Positions 1 to 9,200 of a DNA stretch of 64,000 bases are shown here, in pieces. Source of the DNA: Nocardia colli (GTDB lineage Bacteria > Actinomycetota > Actinomycetes > Mycobacteriales > Mycobacteriaceae). The first letter of the stretch is position 1. The number at the start of each line of letters is the position of its first letter. A program made the translations under genes and the position numbers. The stretch covers positions 248,001-312,000 of the forward strand of contig NZ_VXLC01000008.1 in the NCBI RefSeq assembly GCF_008704205.1, given 5' to 3'. The notes under the pieces are model-generated. The model was not told the origin of the DNA, ran no database searches, and saw only the letters and a program-made list of their open reading frames with translations.

Positions 1-329
1 CTGGCGTCGTCGACGCCGCCGCCCGCGCCGTTCAGCAGGTACAGCGTCGGCCGGGCTTGCGAGGTATCGGCGGGCCGTTGAATGTCGACCGGGAAGGTGG
101 CCCCGTCCATCGCCGCCGACCGCACCCAGATCCGGATATTGCGCCCGTCCGGTTGCTCGACCCGCGCGATCACCGACCCATCGGGCGCGGCGGGCGTATC
201 GACCCATGTCGTACTCGGCGGGGCCGGTGCCTCCGCCTGCGCGCCGGCCGCGGTGCCGACACCCAGGCACAGCGACGCCGCCACGACTAGCGCCCTAGCT
301 CGAAACCTCCACGTCGATCTGCGATCCAC
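1..329 (-). CDS. Antigen 85-type esterase/mycolyltransferase, N-terminal part (partial)
   Basis: The gene reads leftward and leaves the window at base 1, so only about 109 N-terminal residues are visible. They begin with an arginine-rich n-region and a hydrophobic Ala/Val/Leu core ending near AGAQA, a secretion signal. A beta-rich segment follows and then PTLYLLNGAGGG, which matches the same place in the complete homologue at 57645-58661 (PTLYLLNGGGGG). The family transfers mycolic acids or hydrolyses esters outside the membrane. The catalytic serine lies beyond the window. The GTG at 327-329 is preferred because GGAG lies seven bases upstream of it; the GTG at 333-335 is too close to that site. 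Confidence 0.75.
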   Translation of the reverse strand, partial: MDRRSTWRFRARALVVAASLCLGVGTAAGAQAEAPAPPSTTWVDTPAAPDGSVIARVEQPDGRNIRIWVRSAAMDGATFPVDIQRPADTSQARPTLYLLNGAGGGVDDA

Positions 330-522
330 GAACACACTCCAAACACCCCGACCCACACGGCTCCGAACTCATTCACAACTCCCCCACCGTGTCGGTCGTT
401 TGCCCAGGTCTGTTACCGGATGTTCGCCGGCACACAGCGCAGCGAAGGGACCACCTGGACGCGGGACAACCCTGCCGCGCCCAGGCGCCCTCCTAGGGGC
501 GATCGCAAGATCCCCCCATAGC

Positions 523-1737
523 TCAGCGCGCTCCCTCGGCTCCGCGCCGCGCGACCGAGTCGATGGCGACCGAGATCGCGAGCACGGCACCGGTGACCAT
601 GAAGCGCACCGAGGAGTCCACGTTCAACAACAGCATGCCATTCGTAATCGATTGGATGACAAGAATTCCCAGCAATGCGGCATACGCACGGCCGCGTCCG
701 CCGAACAGGCTGGTGCCGCCGATCACCGCCGCGGCGATCGCGTTGAGCAGGATGTCGCTGCCGCCGGAACTCTGGTTGACCGCGACCAGGCGCGACGCCG
801 CCAGGATGCCGCCGATGGTGGCCAGCGCGGAGCAGCCGACGAAGGCAGAGATGCGAATCCAGGTCACGTTGATGCCGGCCCGGCGAGCCGCCTCCGCATT
901 GCCGCCGACCGCGTACATCCGACGACCGAAGACCGTCCGCCGCAGGATCAGGTCGAGGCCGAGGACCAGTCCGCCGAAGATCACCAAGGTCAGCGGCACG
1001 CCGCGATCGGAATTCAGCACGATGACCGTGATGGCCAGCAGGATGCCGAGACCGCCGGAGCGCGCCACGATCCAGACCGGGGCGGTCACGTCGAGGCCGG
1101 CGTGTACCCGCTGATGCCGGGTGATCAGACTCGCGACTAGGTGTCCGCCCGCGAGCAACACCACCAGTAGCCAGCCGAGCACGGCGGGCAGCCAGGTATC
1201 GCTGATGGTCGCGATGCCGCGGTCGAACGGCAGGTTGACCGTGCCCTCCTTGCCGAGCAGATACAGCATCAAACCCTGCCAGCCGATCAACCCGGCCAGC
1301 GTGACCACGAACGACGGCATGCTCAGCATCGTCCGCATCAGCCCGTGCAGCAGACCGATCGCGGCGCCGACCGCGATGGCGGCCAGCACCGCGAGAATGA
1401 CGTTCCAGCCGTGCCGCACATAGAGCAGCGTCATCACCACGGCGGTCAGGCCGCTGACCGAACCGGCCGACAGATCGATCTCGCCGAGCAGCAGCACCAG
1501 CACGATGCCGAGGGCGATGGTGCCGGTCGCGGCCATCTGCAAGGCCAGGTTGGTCAGGTTCTCCGCGGACAGGAAATGGGCGTTGAGGTGGTAGAACACC
1601 GCGCCGATGATGACCAGGCCGATCGCCACCGGCACCGATCCGACCTCGCCGCGCCGTAGCCGATCCAGCGCGGCATCGGCTAGCCCGCGCCCTTGATTTC
1701 CCTGCCAGACCGGCCTTTTCATTACTACGTCACTCAT
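523..1737 (-). CDS. Sugar ABC transporter permease (XylH/RbsC type)
   Basis: This 404-residue membrane protein has about ten hydrophobic segments. The family signature GEIDLSAGSVSGL sits near residue 86, and the cytoplasmic coupling stretch RRMYAVGGNAEAARRAGI sits near residue 270, followed by GGTSLFGGRGR. These features define the permease of the xylose/ribose/simple-sugar importers. It overlaps the ATPase stop codon by four bases and is the last gene of a binding protein-ATPase-permease operon. The permease at 32897-34132 is a clear paralogue. The transported sugar cannot be read from the sequence. Confidence 0.92.
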   Translation of the reverse strand: MSDVVMKRPVWQGNQGRGLADAALDRLRRGEVGSVPVAIGLVIIGAVFYHLNAHFLSAENLTNLALQMAATGTIALGIVLVLLLGEIDLSAGSVSGLTAVVMTLLYVRHGWNVILAVLAAIAVGAAIGLLHGLMRTMLSMPSFVVTLAGLIGWQGLMLYLLGKEGTVNLPFDRGIATISDTWLPAVLGWLLVVLLAGGHLVASLITRHQRVHAGLDVTAPVWIVARSGGLGILLAITVIVLNSDRGVPLTLVIFGGLVLGLDLILRRTVFGRRMYAVGGNAEAARRAGINVTWIRISAFVGCSALATIGGILAASRLVAVNQSSGGSDILLNAIAAAVIGGTSLFGGRGRAYAALLGILVIQSITNGMLLLNVDSSVRFMVTGAVLAISVAIDSVARRGAEGAR

Positions 1738-2471
1738 GCAGCTGCTCCCGTGATCGCTGCCACGATATCTTCTTGAGTCGCTTTAGCGGTCTCGAACTCA
1801 CCTGCGTTGCGGCCGAGCCGCAAGACCACCACGCGGTCACTGACCGACCGCACGTCGACCAGGTTGTGTGAAATCAACAGCACGCCCAGGCCGCGCTCGC
1901 GCAATCGCCCGATCAACGCGAGCACCTGCGCGGTCTGTTCGACGCCGAGCGCCGCGGTCGGTTCGTCCAGGATCACCATCCGCGGCCGTCCGAGCAGCGC
2001 CCGCGCGATGGCGACCGACTGCCGTTGCCCGCCGGACAGCGCGGACACCGGTGCGCGCACGTCCTTGATCTTCACATCCAGCGAGGCGAGCAGATCCCTT
2101 GCGCTGCGCTCCATTTCGATCTCGTCGAGCATGCTGCAGATGCTGGTCTCCGCGCCGAGATGCAGGTTGGCGACGACGTCGAGGTTGTCGCACAGCGCGA
2201 GATCCTGGAACACCGTGGTGATGCCGAGCGCCTGCGCGTCCTGCGGGCGGGTGATCCGGACCGGCTCGCCGGCGAAGACGATCTCGCCCTCGTCGGCCAC
2301 GGTCACCCCCGAAATCGCCTTCACCAGTGTCGATTTGCCCGCGCCGTTGTCCCCGACCAGGGCGACCACCTCACCGGCGTTCACCTCGAGATCCGCGCCG
2401 GCCAGGGCCTGCACCGCGCCGTAGCGCTTGGTCAGGCCGCGGGCCGACAGAACCGTTGTGGGAGCTGTCAT
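1734..2471 (-). CDS. Sugar ABC transporter ATP-binding protein, half-size
   Basis: This 245-residue ATPase has Walker A GDNGAGKST, the signature LSGGQRQ, Walker B VILDEPTAAL and a switch histidine in LLISHN. XylG, RbsA and MglA of enteric bacteria carry two ATPase domains in about 500 residues. This protein has one, so it presumably works as a homodimer on the permease pair. It overlaps the binding-protein gene upstream and the permease gene downstream by four bases each, which indicates translational coupling. Confidence 0.92.
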   Translation of the reverse strand: MTAPTTVLSARGLTKRYGAVQALAGADLEVNAGEVVALVGDNGAGKSTLVKAISGVTVADEGEIVFAGEPVRITRPQDAQALGITTVFQDLALCDNLDVVANLHLGAETSICSMLDEIEMERSARDLLASLDVKIKDVRAPVSALSGGQRQSVAIARALLGRPRMVILDEPTAALGVEQTAQVLALIGRLRERGLGVLLISHNLVDVRSVSDRVVVLRLGRNAGEFETAKATQEDIVAAITGAAA

Positions 2472-3550
2472 TTGATACCTGCGGCCTGGCAGGCTGCCGC
2501 CACGTCGGGCGTGCAGATATCGGCGACGGTGTATAGGCCGTCCTTGACGATGGTGTCCTTGATGTTGTCCTTGCCGACCGCGATGGCGTCGAGCAGGTAG
2601 GACGGGATGTCGGTCGCGCCGTTGTTGGTTTTGGCCGGGGCCGTGGGCTTTTCGCCCTTCGCGAGGGCGACGGCCAGCTCTGCGGCCTTCTCCGCCTGAG
2701 CGCGGTAGTCCAGGTAGATGGTCATGGTCTGCTCGCCGGTCAGAATCCGTTGCACGCCTGCGAGTTCCGCGTCCTGTCCGGTCAGCGGCGGCAGCGTCGC
2801 GTAACCGGCGCGCTTGAGCGCCGCGATCGCACCGCCGGCCATGCCGTCGTTGGCCGAGTACACACCGACGATCGCGTCCTTGCCGAGCGCGGTGATGGCC
2901 TGCTCCATCTGCTGCTGCGCCTTGTCCGGCGACCAGTCGGGGGTGTCGAACTCGCGCCCGATCTTGACCTTGCCGTCCAGCGCCTCGTGCGCCCCCTTCT
3001 TGTAGTCGCCCGCGCTGGGATCGGTCGGCGAACCGTTGATCACCACCAGCTGGCCCTTGTCCGTGGTGCCGCGCTTGCTCAGCTCGGCTAGCAACGCCTC
3101 GCCCTGCACCTTGCCGACCTTCACATTGTCGAAGGACACGTAGTACTCGTAGCTGATGCCGGAGATCAGCCGGTCGTAAGCGACCACCGGGATCTTCTTC
3201 TGCCGCGCCGTGTTCACCTGTGGCGCAACGGCATCCGCGTTGACCGCGTCGAAGACCATGACGTCCGCGCCCTGGGTGAGCGCGGATTCGAACTGGCCCT
3301 GCTGTTTGGCCGCGTCTTGATCGGCGTTGAAGTAGAGCACCTTGCAGTTGCCGCAGAGCTGCTTGACCTTCGCCTCGAACAGCGGGCGGTCGAAGGCTTC
3401 GTAACGGGTGGTCTTGGATTCCGGGAGCAGCAGCGCGATCGTCGGGGAGTCGCTGCCCGATTTCGCGTCTTTGGTGCTGTCGCCGGAGCTACAGCCTGCC
3501 GCCAGGACGAGTGCGGCCGCCGCCGCGGTGAGGAGCTGAATTCGACGCAT
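2468..3550 (-). CDS. Sugar-binding lipoprotein, XylF type
   Basis: This is a 360-residue periplasmic-binding-protein-like lipoprotein. The ATG at 3550 gives a type II signal ending in LAAGC with the lipidated cysteine at residue 20; an upstream in-frame extension is not needed. The mature part has the two-lobe sugar-binding fold, and the stretch YDRLISGISYEYYVSFDNVKVG is typical of D-xylose-binding proteins. It is the first gene of the importer operon and diverges from the ROK gene at 3654. The related protein at 34972-36057 belongs to a separate importer. Xylose or another pentose is likely but inferred. Confidence 0.88.
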   Translation of the reverse strand: MRRIQLLTAAAAALVLAAGCSSGDSTKDAKSGSDSPTIALLLPESKTTRYEAFDRPLFEAKVKQLCGNCKVLYFNADQDAAKQQGQFESALTQGADVMVFDAVNADAVAPQVNTARQKKIPVVAYDRLISGISYEYYVSFDNVKVGKVQGEALLAELSKRGTTDKGQLVVINGSPTDPSAGDYKKGAHEALDGKVKIGREFDTPDWSPDKAQQQMEQAITALGKDAIVGVYSANDGMAGGAIAALKRAGYATLPPLTGQDAELAGVQRILTGEQTMTIYLDYRAQAEKAAELAVALAKGEKPTAPAKTNNGATDIPSYLLDAIAVGKDNIKDTIVKDGLYTVADICTPDVAAACQAAGIK

Positions 3551-3593
3551 GAGGTCACCGTGCCGAGAGGAGAGTGAGAGCGCCCGGTTGAGC

Positions 3594-3619
3594 GTTGGTA
3601 AGAAAGGTAGTTTACTAAC
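3594..3619. promoter_or_regulatory. Palindromic operator, probably for the ROK repressor
   Basis: An imperfect 26-base inverted repeat has outer arms GTTGGTAAG and TTTACTAAC. It lies in the 103-base gap between the divergent sugar-binding protein and ROK genes, close to both starts. ROK repressors commonly bind AT-rich inverted repeats in such a position. It is therefore the likely site for control of the importer and for autoregulation. Confidence 0.55.
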
Positions 3620-3653
3620 ACCGAGGTGTCCAGTGGTACGAGCAGGAGGATTG

Positions 3654-4829
3654 ATGAGTAGGGTCGGCAATCCCCAGCTCCTTCGGACGATGAACGAGCG
3701 GTTGCTGCTCGACTACCTGCGGCTCAGCGGGCCCGCCTCGCGCGGTGAGCTAGCCAAGGCCAGCGGATTGTCGAAACCGACAGTGTCGGCGGCGCTTTCG
3801 GGACTCGAGCACGCCGGGCTGGTGCAGTTGGTCGGGTCGCTCAGCGGCCGGCCGGGGCCGACCACCGCACTCTACGACGTGAACGTGCGCGCCGGTGTGG
3901 TGTCGGGCATCGACATCGGCCGCAACTGGATCCGCCTCGCCATCGCCGACTTGCGCGGCGACTTCATCGGCCGCCGCGATGTGCGCAACTCCGCGCGTTC
4001 GGCCGCCGATCTGGTGCGCCGGGTGCGGGCGCTGGCCGACGAGGTCGCCGAGGAGGCCGGGGTCGACTGGTCGGACGTGCACTACGCGGTCATCGGCAGT
4101 CCCGGCGTGCTCAACCCGGACACCGGGCGCCTCGACTACGCGCAGAACCTGCCGGGCTGGGGGCGCGCCGGGCTGGTCGGGCAGCTGCGGGACGCGCTCG
4201 AGGTCGAGTCGACCATCGAGAACGACATCAATCTCGCCGCCGTCGGCGAGCTCACCTTCGGCGCGGGTGCGGGCGTGCGCAACTTCGTGCTCATCTCGAT
4301 CGGCACCGGTGTCGGCATGGGCATCGTGATCAACGGCGAGCTCTATGTCGGCAATACCGGTGCGGCGGGCGAGGTTTCGTTCCTGCCCGCGACCGAGGTC
4401 GACGCTCCCCCACTCGATGCGCGCGAGCGCGGCATGACCGAAACCGTCGCCGCGGCAGGCGGAGTCGCCCGGGCGGCCGAACAGGCCGGTCTGCCCGGAG
4501 CTTCCGCCAAGGAAATCTTCGGCGCTGCGGCCGCGGGTGACCCGCGGGCCCTCGCGGTGGTCGAATCCGAGGGACGGCGGATCGGCGCGCTCATCACCGC
4601 CGTCGCCTCGATCCTCGACCCGGAACTCGTTGTGCTGAGCGGTGGTATCGGCAACAACCTCGATCTGCTCGGCACCGCCATCGCACGCCGGATGGCCGAA
4701 CTCGGGCCGCTGAACCCGCGCATCGTCGCCAGCACGCTCGGCGACGATGGGGTCCTCACCGGCGCGGTGTCGCGCGCGCTGTCGGTTGCCAGGGATCGGC
4801 TGTTCGAAAGACGTTCGACAGGAGCCTGA
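3654..4829 (+). CDS. ROK-family transcriptional regulator without the zinc motif
   Basis: This 391-residue protein has an N-terminal winged helix (ASRGELAKASGLSKPTVSAAL, about residues 24-44) and a C-terminal sugar-kinase-like ROK domain with ENDINLAAVGE and the glycine-rich ISIGTGVGMGI. ROK proteins normally hold zinc through a His and a CxCGxxGC cluster. Here that region reads GEVSFLPATEVDAPP and has no cysteine. The ATG at 3654 follows GGAGGA. It faces the XylF-type operon and probably represses it, released by the sugar or a derivative. Confidence 0.85.
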   Translation: MSRVGNPQLLRTMNERLLLDYLRLSGPASRGELAKASGLSKPTVSAALSGLEHAGLVQLVGSLSGRPGPTTALYDVNVRAGVVSGIDIGRNWIRLAIADLRGDFIGRRDVRNSARSAADLVRRVRALADEVAEEAGVDWSDVHYAVIGSPGVLNPDTGRLDYAQNLPGWGRAGLVGQLRDALEVESTIENDINLAAVGELTFGAGAGVRNFVLISIGTGVGMGIVINGELYVGNTGAAGEVSFLPATEVDAPPLDARERGMTETVAAAGGVARAAEQAGLPGASAKEIFGAAAAGDPRALAVVESEGRRIGALITAVASILDPELVVLSGGIGNNLDLLGTAIARRMAELGPLNPRIVASTLGDDGVLTGAVSRALSVARDRLFERRSTGA

Positions 4830-4830
4830 T

Positions 4831-5421
4831 TCAGCGGGCGCTCAGCGGCGGACCGTACTGCGGGCCCTTCGGCTCGGCGAAGACGGAGGGGCACGTGCGG
4901 CGCATGCGGTCCATCGAGCCGTTGAGGGAGGTCAGGGCGGCGGTGACCGAGTCGGCGACCGGCTGGGCCGGGTTGCCGTTGTCGAGGACGGCGGCGAAAT
5001 CGGACAGCGAGTTGTGCAGTTGACCGCCCGCGGTGGCGACGTCGCGGTAGGCGCTGCCGATGAGCGGGGAGCCCATCCGGTCGACCACCGGGTTGATCGT
5101 GTTCGAGACCTGGTTGGACAGCCACATACCCTGGGTTACACGGGTTTTCACGTCGCTGACGTCGCCGCGGGTGGCAGCCGGGCCGAGTCCGTCGAGTTGT
5201 TCGGACAGTTGACGGAAGGTGTCGCGCAGGCCCGCGACGGCCTGGCCGCCGAGTGCGCAATCCGCGGTGTCCGCGTTGGCGACTCGGTCGCGCAGGCCGT
5301 CGGTCGGCCCGGAGCTCGAACACGCGCTCAGCAGCGCGGCGGCGACCAGGAACAGCGCGGCCATGGTCGTCACGCCGAGGGAGCTCCCCCGGCGTGACGA
5401 CCTACCCGGCTTACCCGGCAT
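4831..5421 (-). CDS. Putative lipoprotein of unknown function
   Basis: This 196-residue product is not recognised. Its N-terminus is basic, then hydrophobic, and ends in the lipobox LLSAC, so Cys34 is the probable lipidated residue. The mature part is alpha-helical in character with a single further pair of cysteines (DCALGG and RRTCPS), which could form a disulfide. It is the last gene of the leftward cluster that starts with the giant hydrophobic protein, and its start overlaps the end of the 94-residue gene by 11 bases, so they are probably co-translated. It ends one base after the ROK stop codon. Confidence 0.65.
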   Translation of the reverse strand: MPGKPGRSSRRGSSLGVTTMAALFLVAAALLSACSSSGPTDGLRDRVANADTADCALGGQAVAGLRDTFRQLSEQLDGLGPAATRGDVSDVKTRVTQGMWLSNQVSNTINPVVDRMGSPLIGSAYRDVATAGGQLHNSLSDFAAVLDNGNPAQPVADSVTAALTSLNGSMDRMRRTCPSVFAEPKGPQYGPPLSAR

Positions 5422-5695
5422 GGGTCAGCACCGTGAGAATCGCGTTCTGCACGGCGGGTACGAAGGCGAGGGTCAGCACCATCGCCATGCCGAAGCCGGC
5501 CTGCACGTGCTGGTGCCGGTTCCACCACCCGATCGGGGCGGTGCGGGACCGGGTATTCCACTCGACGCCTTGGGCGACGGCGACCTCATTGCGTTCGTAG
5601 TAGCCGAACGCGATGGGGGCCGATCGGACGTCGAGCAGACCACCGAGCGCGTCGGTGGCCACGCCACCGGAACCGATGTTTCGCGAATCGAACAT
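5411..5695 (-). CDS. Small membrane protein, unknown
   Basis: This is a 94-residue protein with one clear membrane segment near its C-terminus (AGFGMAMVLTLAFVPAVQNA). The N-terminal part is soluble and has repeated glycines, then an aromatic patch (GYYERNE, GWWNRHQH). No family is recognised. It lies 30 bases after the 175-residue gene and overlaps the lipoprotein gene, so it belongs to the giant-protein operon. A role at the membrane together with that protein is inference from position only. Confidence 0.6.
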   Translation of the reverse strand: MFDSRNIGSGGVATDALGGLLDVRSAPIAFGYYERNEVAVAQGVEWNTRSRTAPIGWWNRHQHVQAGFGMAMVLTLAFVPAVQNAILTVLTHAG

Positions 5696-5725
5696 GGTGC
5701 CAACCCCTTTCGGTCTCGTCGTGGA

Positions 5726-6253
5726 CTACCCGTTGATGTTGCTGCGCCATGGCTGCATCAGCTCGTCGTAGACGGCCTTGGTGAATTCGCCCTGGCCGAC
5801 GAGGTCGCTCAGGACCGCGGCGGTGACGGCCTGACCGACCACGGTGACCGCGCCGATCGAGCCGAACGACTCCAGCAGGCCGCTGAGGTCACCGGGGCTG
5901 GTCGCCGCGTTCGGGGACACGGCCTGACCGGCGATCAGGCCGGCGACCTGCACGTTGCGGGAGCGCCCGAACGCCTTTGCCGTCGCGGTGGCGATATTCA
6001 GCGGATGTGCCGCTACCGACTGGGCATTCGCGCCCATGCCGAGGCCGGCCAGCAGGCTGCCGAGGCCGCCTTCCAGGCCGGAGCCGTTGGACAGCGCCGA
6101 AACCTTGTCCTGCATCAGTTTTTTCGCCGCGGCGTTCAGCTTTTCCCGTTCCTCGGCGGTCAGTTGGCCGGACCGCTCGATGATCCGGATCGCGTCCTGC
6201 CACTGCGGGCCGTAGAGGTACTCGAGGTGCAGGGTCTCCGTGGTGTGCGTCAT
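5726..6253 (-). CDS. Hypothetical protein in the giant-protein operon
   Basis: This 175-residue protein has no recognised domain. The N-terminal 55 residues look like a charged helical hairpin (QWQDAIRIIERSGQLTAEER onward). The rest is rich in Gly, Ala, Val and Ser with weak hydrophobic helices and has no signal peptide. It starts 44 bases after the stop of the 1552-residue protein and is followed 30 bases later by the 94-residue gene, so it is probably co-transcribed with both. Confidence 0.6.
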   Translation of the reverse strand: MTHTTETLHLEYLYGPQWQDAIRIIERSGQLTAEEREKLNAAAKKLMQDKVSALSNGSGLEGGLGSLLAGLGMGANAQSVAAHPLNIATATAKAFGRSRNVQVAGLIAGQAVSPNAATSPGDLSGLLESFGSIGAVTVVGQAVTAAVLSDLVGQGEFTKAVYDELMQPWRSNING

Positions 6254-6297
6254 GTCTGATCTCCTTCGCTAGATGGCTTGACACAGTGCAGGATTCG

Positions 6298-9200
6298 TCA
6301 CAGCGAAACGCTGACGAGTCGCGAGGCGCGATCGTGCGCCACCGCTTCGGCAGCCCCCTTTCCGGTGTAGGGCAGGTCGGCGAACGCGACCGGCGCGGGC
6401 GCGGGTTGGCTCGGTAGTGGAGCGAGCAGCTGCTGCAACGAGGCCGCCAGTTGCTCCAGGGTCGGATCGTCGGGAATGTCGTCGAGGAACTGCGTGCCCG
6501 CCGCGGCCGCCCCACCACCCGAAGCACCCAGCGGCCCATTGCGATCCAGCGCCGCCCGGATCCCCGAGATGATCCCGACCCGAGCCCCCGGCGTAAGCAG
6601 AACCGCAACCGCCAGCGCAACCGCCGCCAAAGCAGCCGCCCCCACCGCGGCCAACGGCGCACCAACCAGCCCCGCAAACCCAACCACCGGCGCGGCCACC
6701 AACGCCGCCACCCCCACCGCGGCAAACGGCGCCAACAGCGTCGCAGCACCGGCAGCCAAAGCCCAACCGAGCAGCAACTTCGGAATCTCGACCAGCGCGA
6801 ACAACCCAAGGCCCGCCAACGGCAACCCGATCACCGCAGCGAACGCTCCACCAGCAAGCAAAACCGGAAGCGCAAGCAGCGCAAGCGCACCCGCGATCGC
6901 CAACGGCACACCAATCAGCGCAGCCAACGCGCCACCGGCCAGCAAGACCGGAAGGGCAAGCAGCGCGAGCGCGCCGACCACGGCGAGCGGGATGCCGACT
7001 AGTGCGGCCAGCGCACCGCCCGCGAGCAGTGCGGGAAGGGCGAGCAGTGCGATTGCGCCGAGGGTCAGGGGTAGGCAGATCAATAGTTTCACCGCGATGA
7101 AGGCGGCGGCTAGGGCGGCCAGTCCACCGCCGATCAGCAGGACTGGGACGCCGACCAAGGCGGCTAGAGCGCCGCCGACCAGGAGGACGGGGAGGGTGAG
7201 GGCGGCGAGTGGGATACCGACGAGGGCGGCCAGCGCGCCACCGACCAGCAGTACCGGAATCGCAAGTAGCGCAATGGCGCCCACCGCTGCCAGCGGCACG
7301 CCGATCAGAGCGGCGAGTCCGACCAATGCCCCACCGATCAGGACGATCGGCAACGCGAGCAGGGCCAGTGCGCCTAGAGCGGCGAGCGGGACGCCGACCA
7401 CTGCCGCTAGTGCTCCGCCGATCAGCAGGACCGGCAGCGCCAGCAGGGCGAGAGCACCGGCGGCGGCCAGGGCCAGCAGCGGCACGATCACCAGCAGGGC
7501 CAGTGGAGCGCCGATTGCGAGGGCACCGAGGACTGCCACCGCGAGTGCGGTTGCGCCTGCGACCGCGCCGGCGACGAAAGTCGCGCCCAGGGCGGCCAAT
7601 CCGGCAAGCGCGAGTAGCGGTATCGCCACCAGAGCGAGTAGTGCGAGAACCGGCAGCGCGAGCACCGCGATCACCGGAATCGCCACGGCGGCAAGCACAC
7701 CGAGCGCGGCCAGTCCGAGGACCGGCAGCGCGACCACGGCAAGCACCGGAAGAGCGACCAAGGCGAGCGCACCCAGCGCCGCAAGGCCGAGCACCGGCAA
7801 CGCGAGCAGGGCCAGCACCGGAAGAGCGAGCGCCGCAAGCACACCGAACGCGGCCAGACCAAGCACCGGCGCAGCCAGCAGCGCAAGCACCGGAAGGGCC
7901 AGGAGCGCCAAGGCGCCGAGTCCGGCCAGCGCGACCAGCGGCGCGAGTACTGCGGCGGCGAGGCCGAGGGTGGCGAAGTCGAGCAGCAGGCTGCCGAGGA
8001 ACAGTGTGACCGCGAGGGCCGTCGTGATGGCCACCAGCGAGACGCCGATGATCGCCGCGAGAACGGGCAGCCCGACCAAGCCGAGCAGGCCGATGCCGGC
8101 ACCGAGTGCCGCGACCACCAAGCCCGCCGCCAGAATCGGCGACCACACCGCAAGCAGCGCAAGGGCGATGATCGGCGACAGGGCCGTCGACACCACCACG
8201 GCGAACGGTCCGAAGATCAGGAATGGCAGGGTGAGGACTGCGGCGAGGGCGAACCCGATGACGCCGACCGCGGCGGTGGCGATCACCGCCACCACGGCGA
8301 GCACGGCGGCAATCAGCCCGCCCGCCAACAGGATCGCGCCGAGACCCACGCCGCCGACGGCGAGCGTCGCGAGGGCGAGCACCGCCATGACCGCGAAGGC
8401 CGCCGCCGCGAGCGGCACCGATACCAGCAGCAGCGGCGGGAACAGCGCGGACGCGGCGACGAATACGCCGAGCGCGAGGACGCCGAAGAACACCCAGGAG
8501 GCCACCAGCCCGAGCCCGAGCGCCGCGACGAATCCGCCGAGCAGCGTGCTGACCACGGCCACGGTGCCGAGGGTCGCGAACGTGCCGAGCAGCACCCCGC
8601 CGAACAGCAGCGGAAGCGCGATCAGCGCCAGCGGCGGATTGATCACGATCAGCGCGAGCGCGGTGAGGGCGAGCATCACGAACGACAGCACCGACACCAC
8701 CAAGCCGCCGGCGAACACCGTCGCCACGACGGCCAGCGCGAACGCGAGCAGACCGAGAACGATCGCGCCGCCACCGATCCAGGTCACCACCGTGAACGCC
8801 GCGGCGACCACGCCGATGCCGGCTCCCGTGATGATCGAGAAGGCCAGTGCGGCAATAAGAATGATCGGGATCGCGTACGGCATGGTGACCATGAACACCA
8901 GCGTCGCGAGCAGCGTCGCCCCAGCCAGTGCGGCGATCGCCAGCAGCGCCGTCCCGGTCAAGGCGAACACCGAGAACGCGATCAACCCGAACCCACCGAA
9001 CAACACCGCGAGCCCGATCGCCGCCGGAATGGCCACGAGACCGATGAAGAGCAGCGGCGCCAGCAGCGGCCCGAGGACCGGCACGGCGAACACCAGCGCG
9101 AGGGTGGCGAGCAGCCCACCGACCACCGCGAGCGCGACGCCCACCGCACCTAGCGCCGCGAAAACGATTCCCGCAGCGGCCAATCCGGCCCAGAACACCG

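Noticed and set aside
6800..7900. Regular direct repeats as a possible CRISPR array
   Set aside because: The repeats are in frame, diverged and contiguous without unique spacers, and encode hydrophobic protein units.
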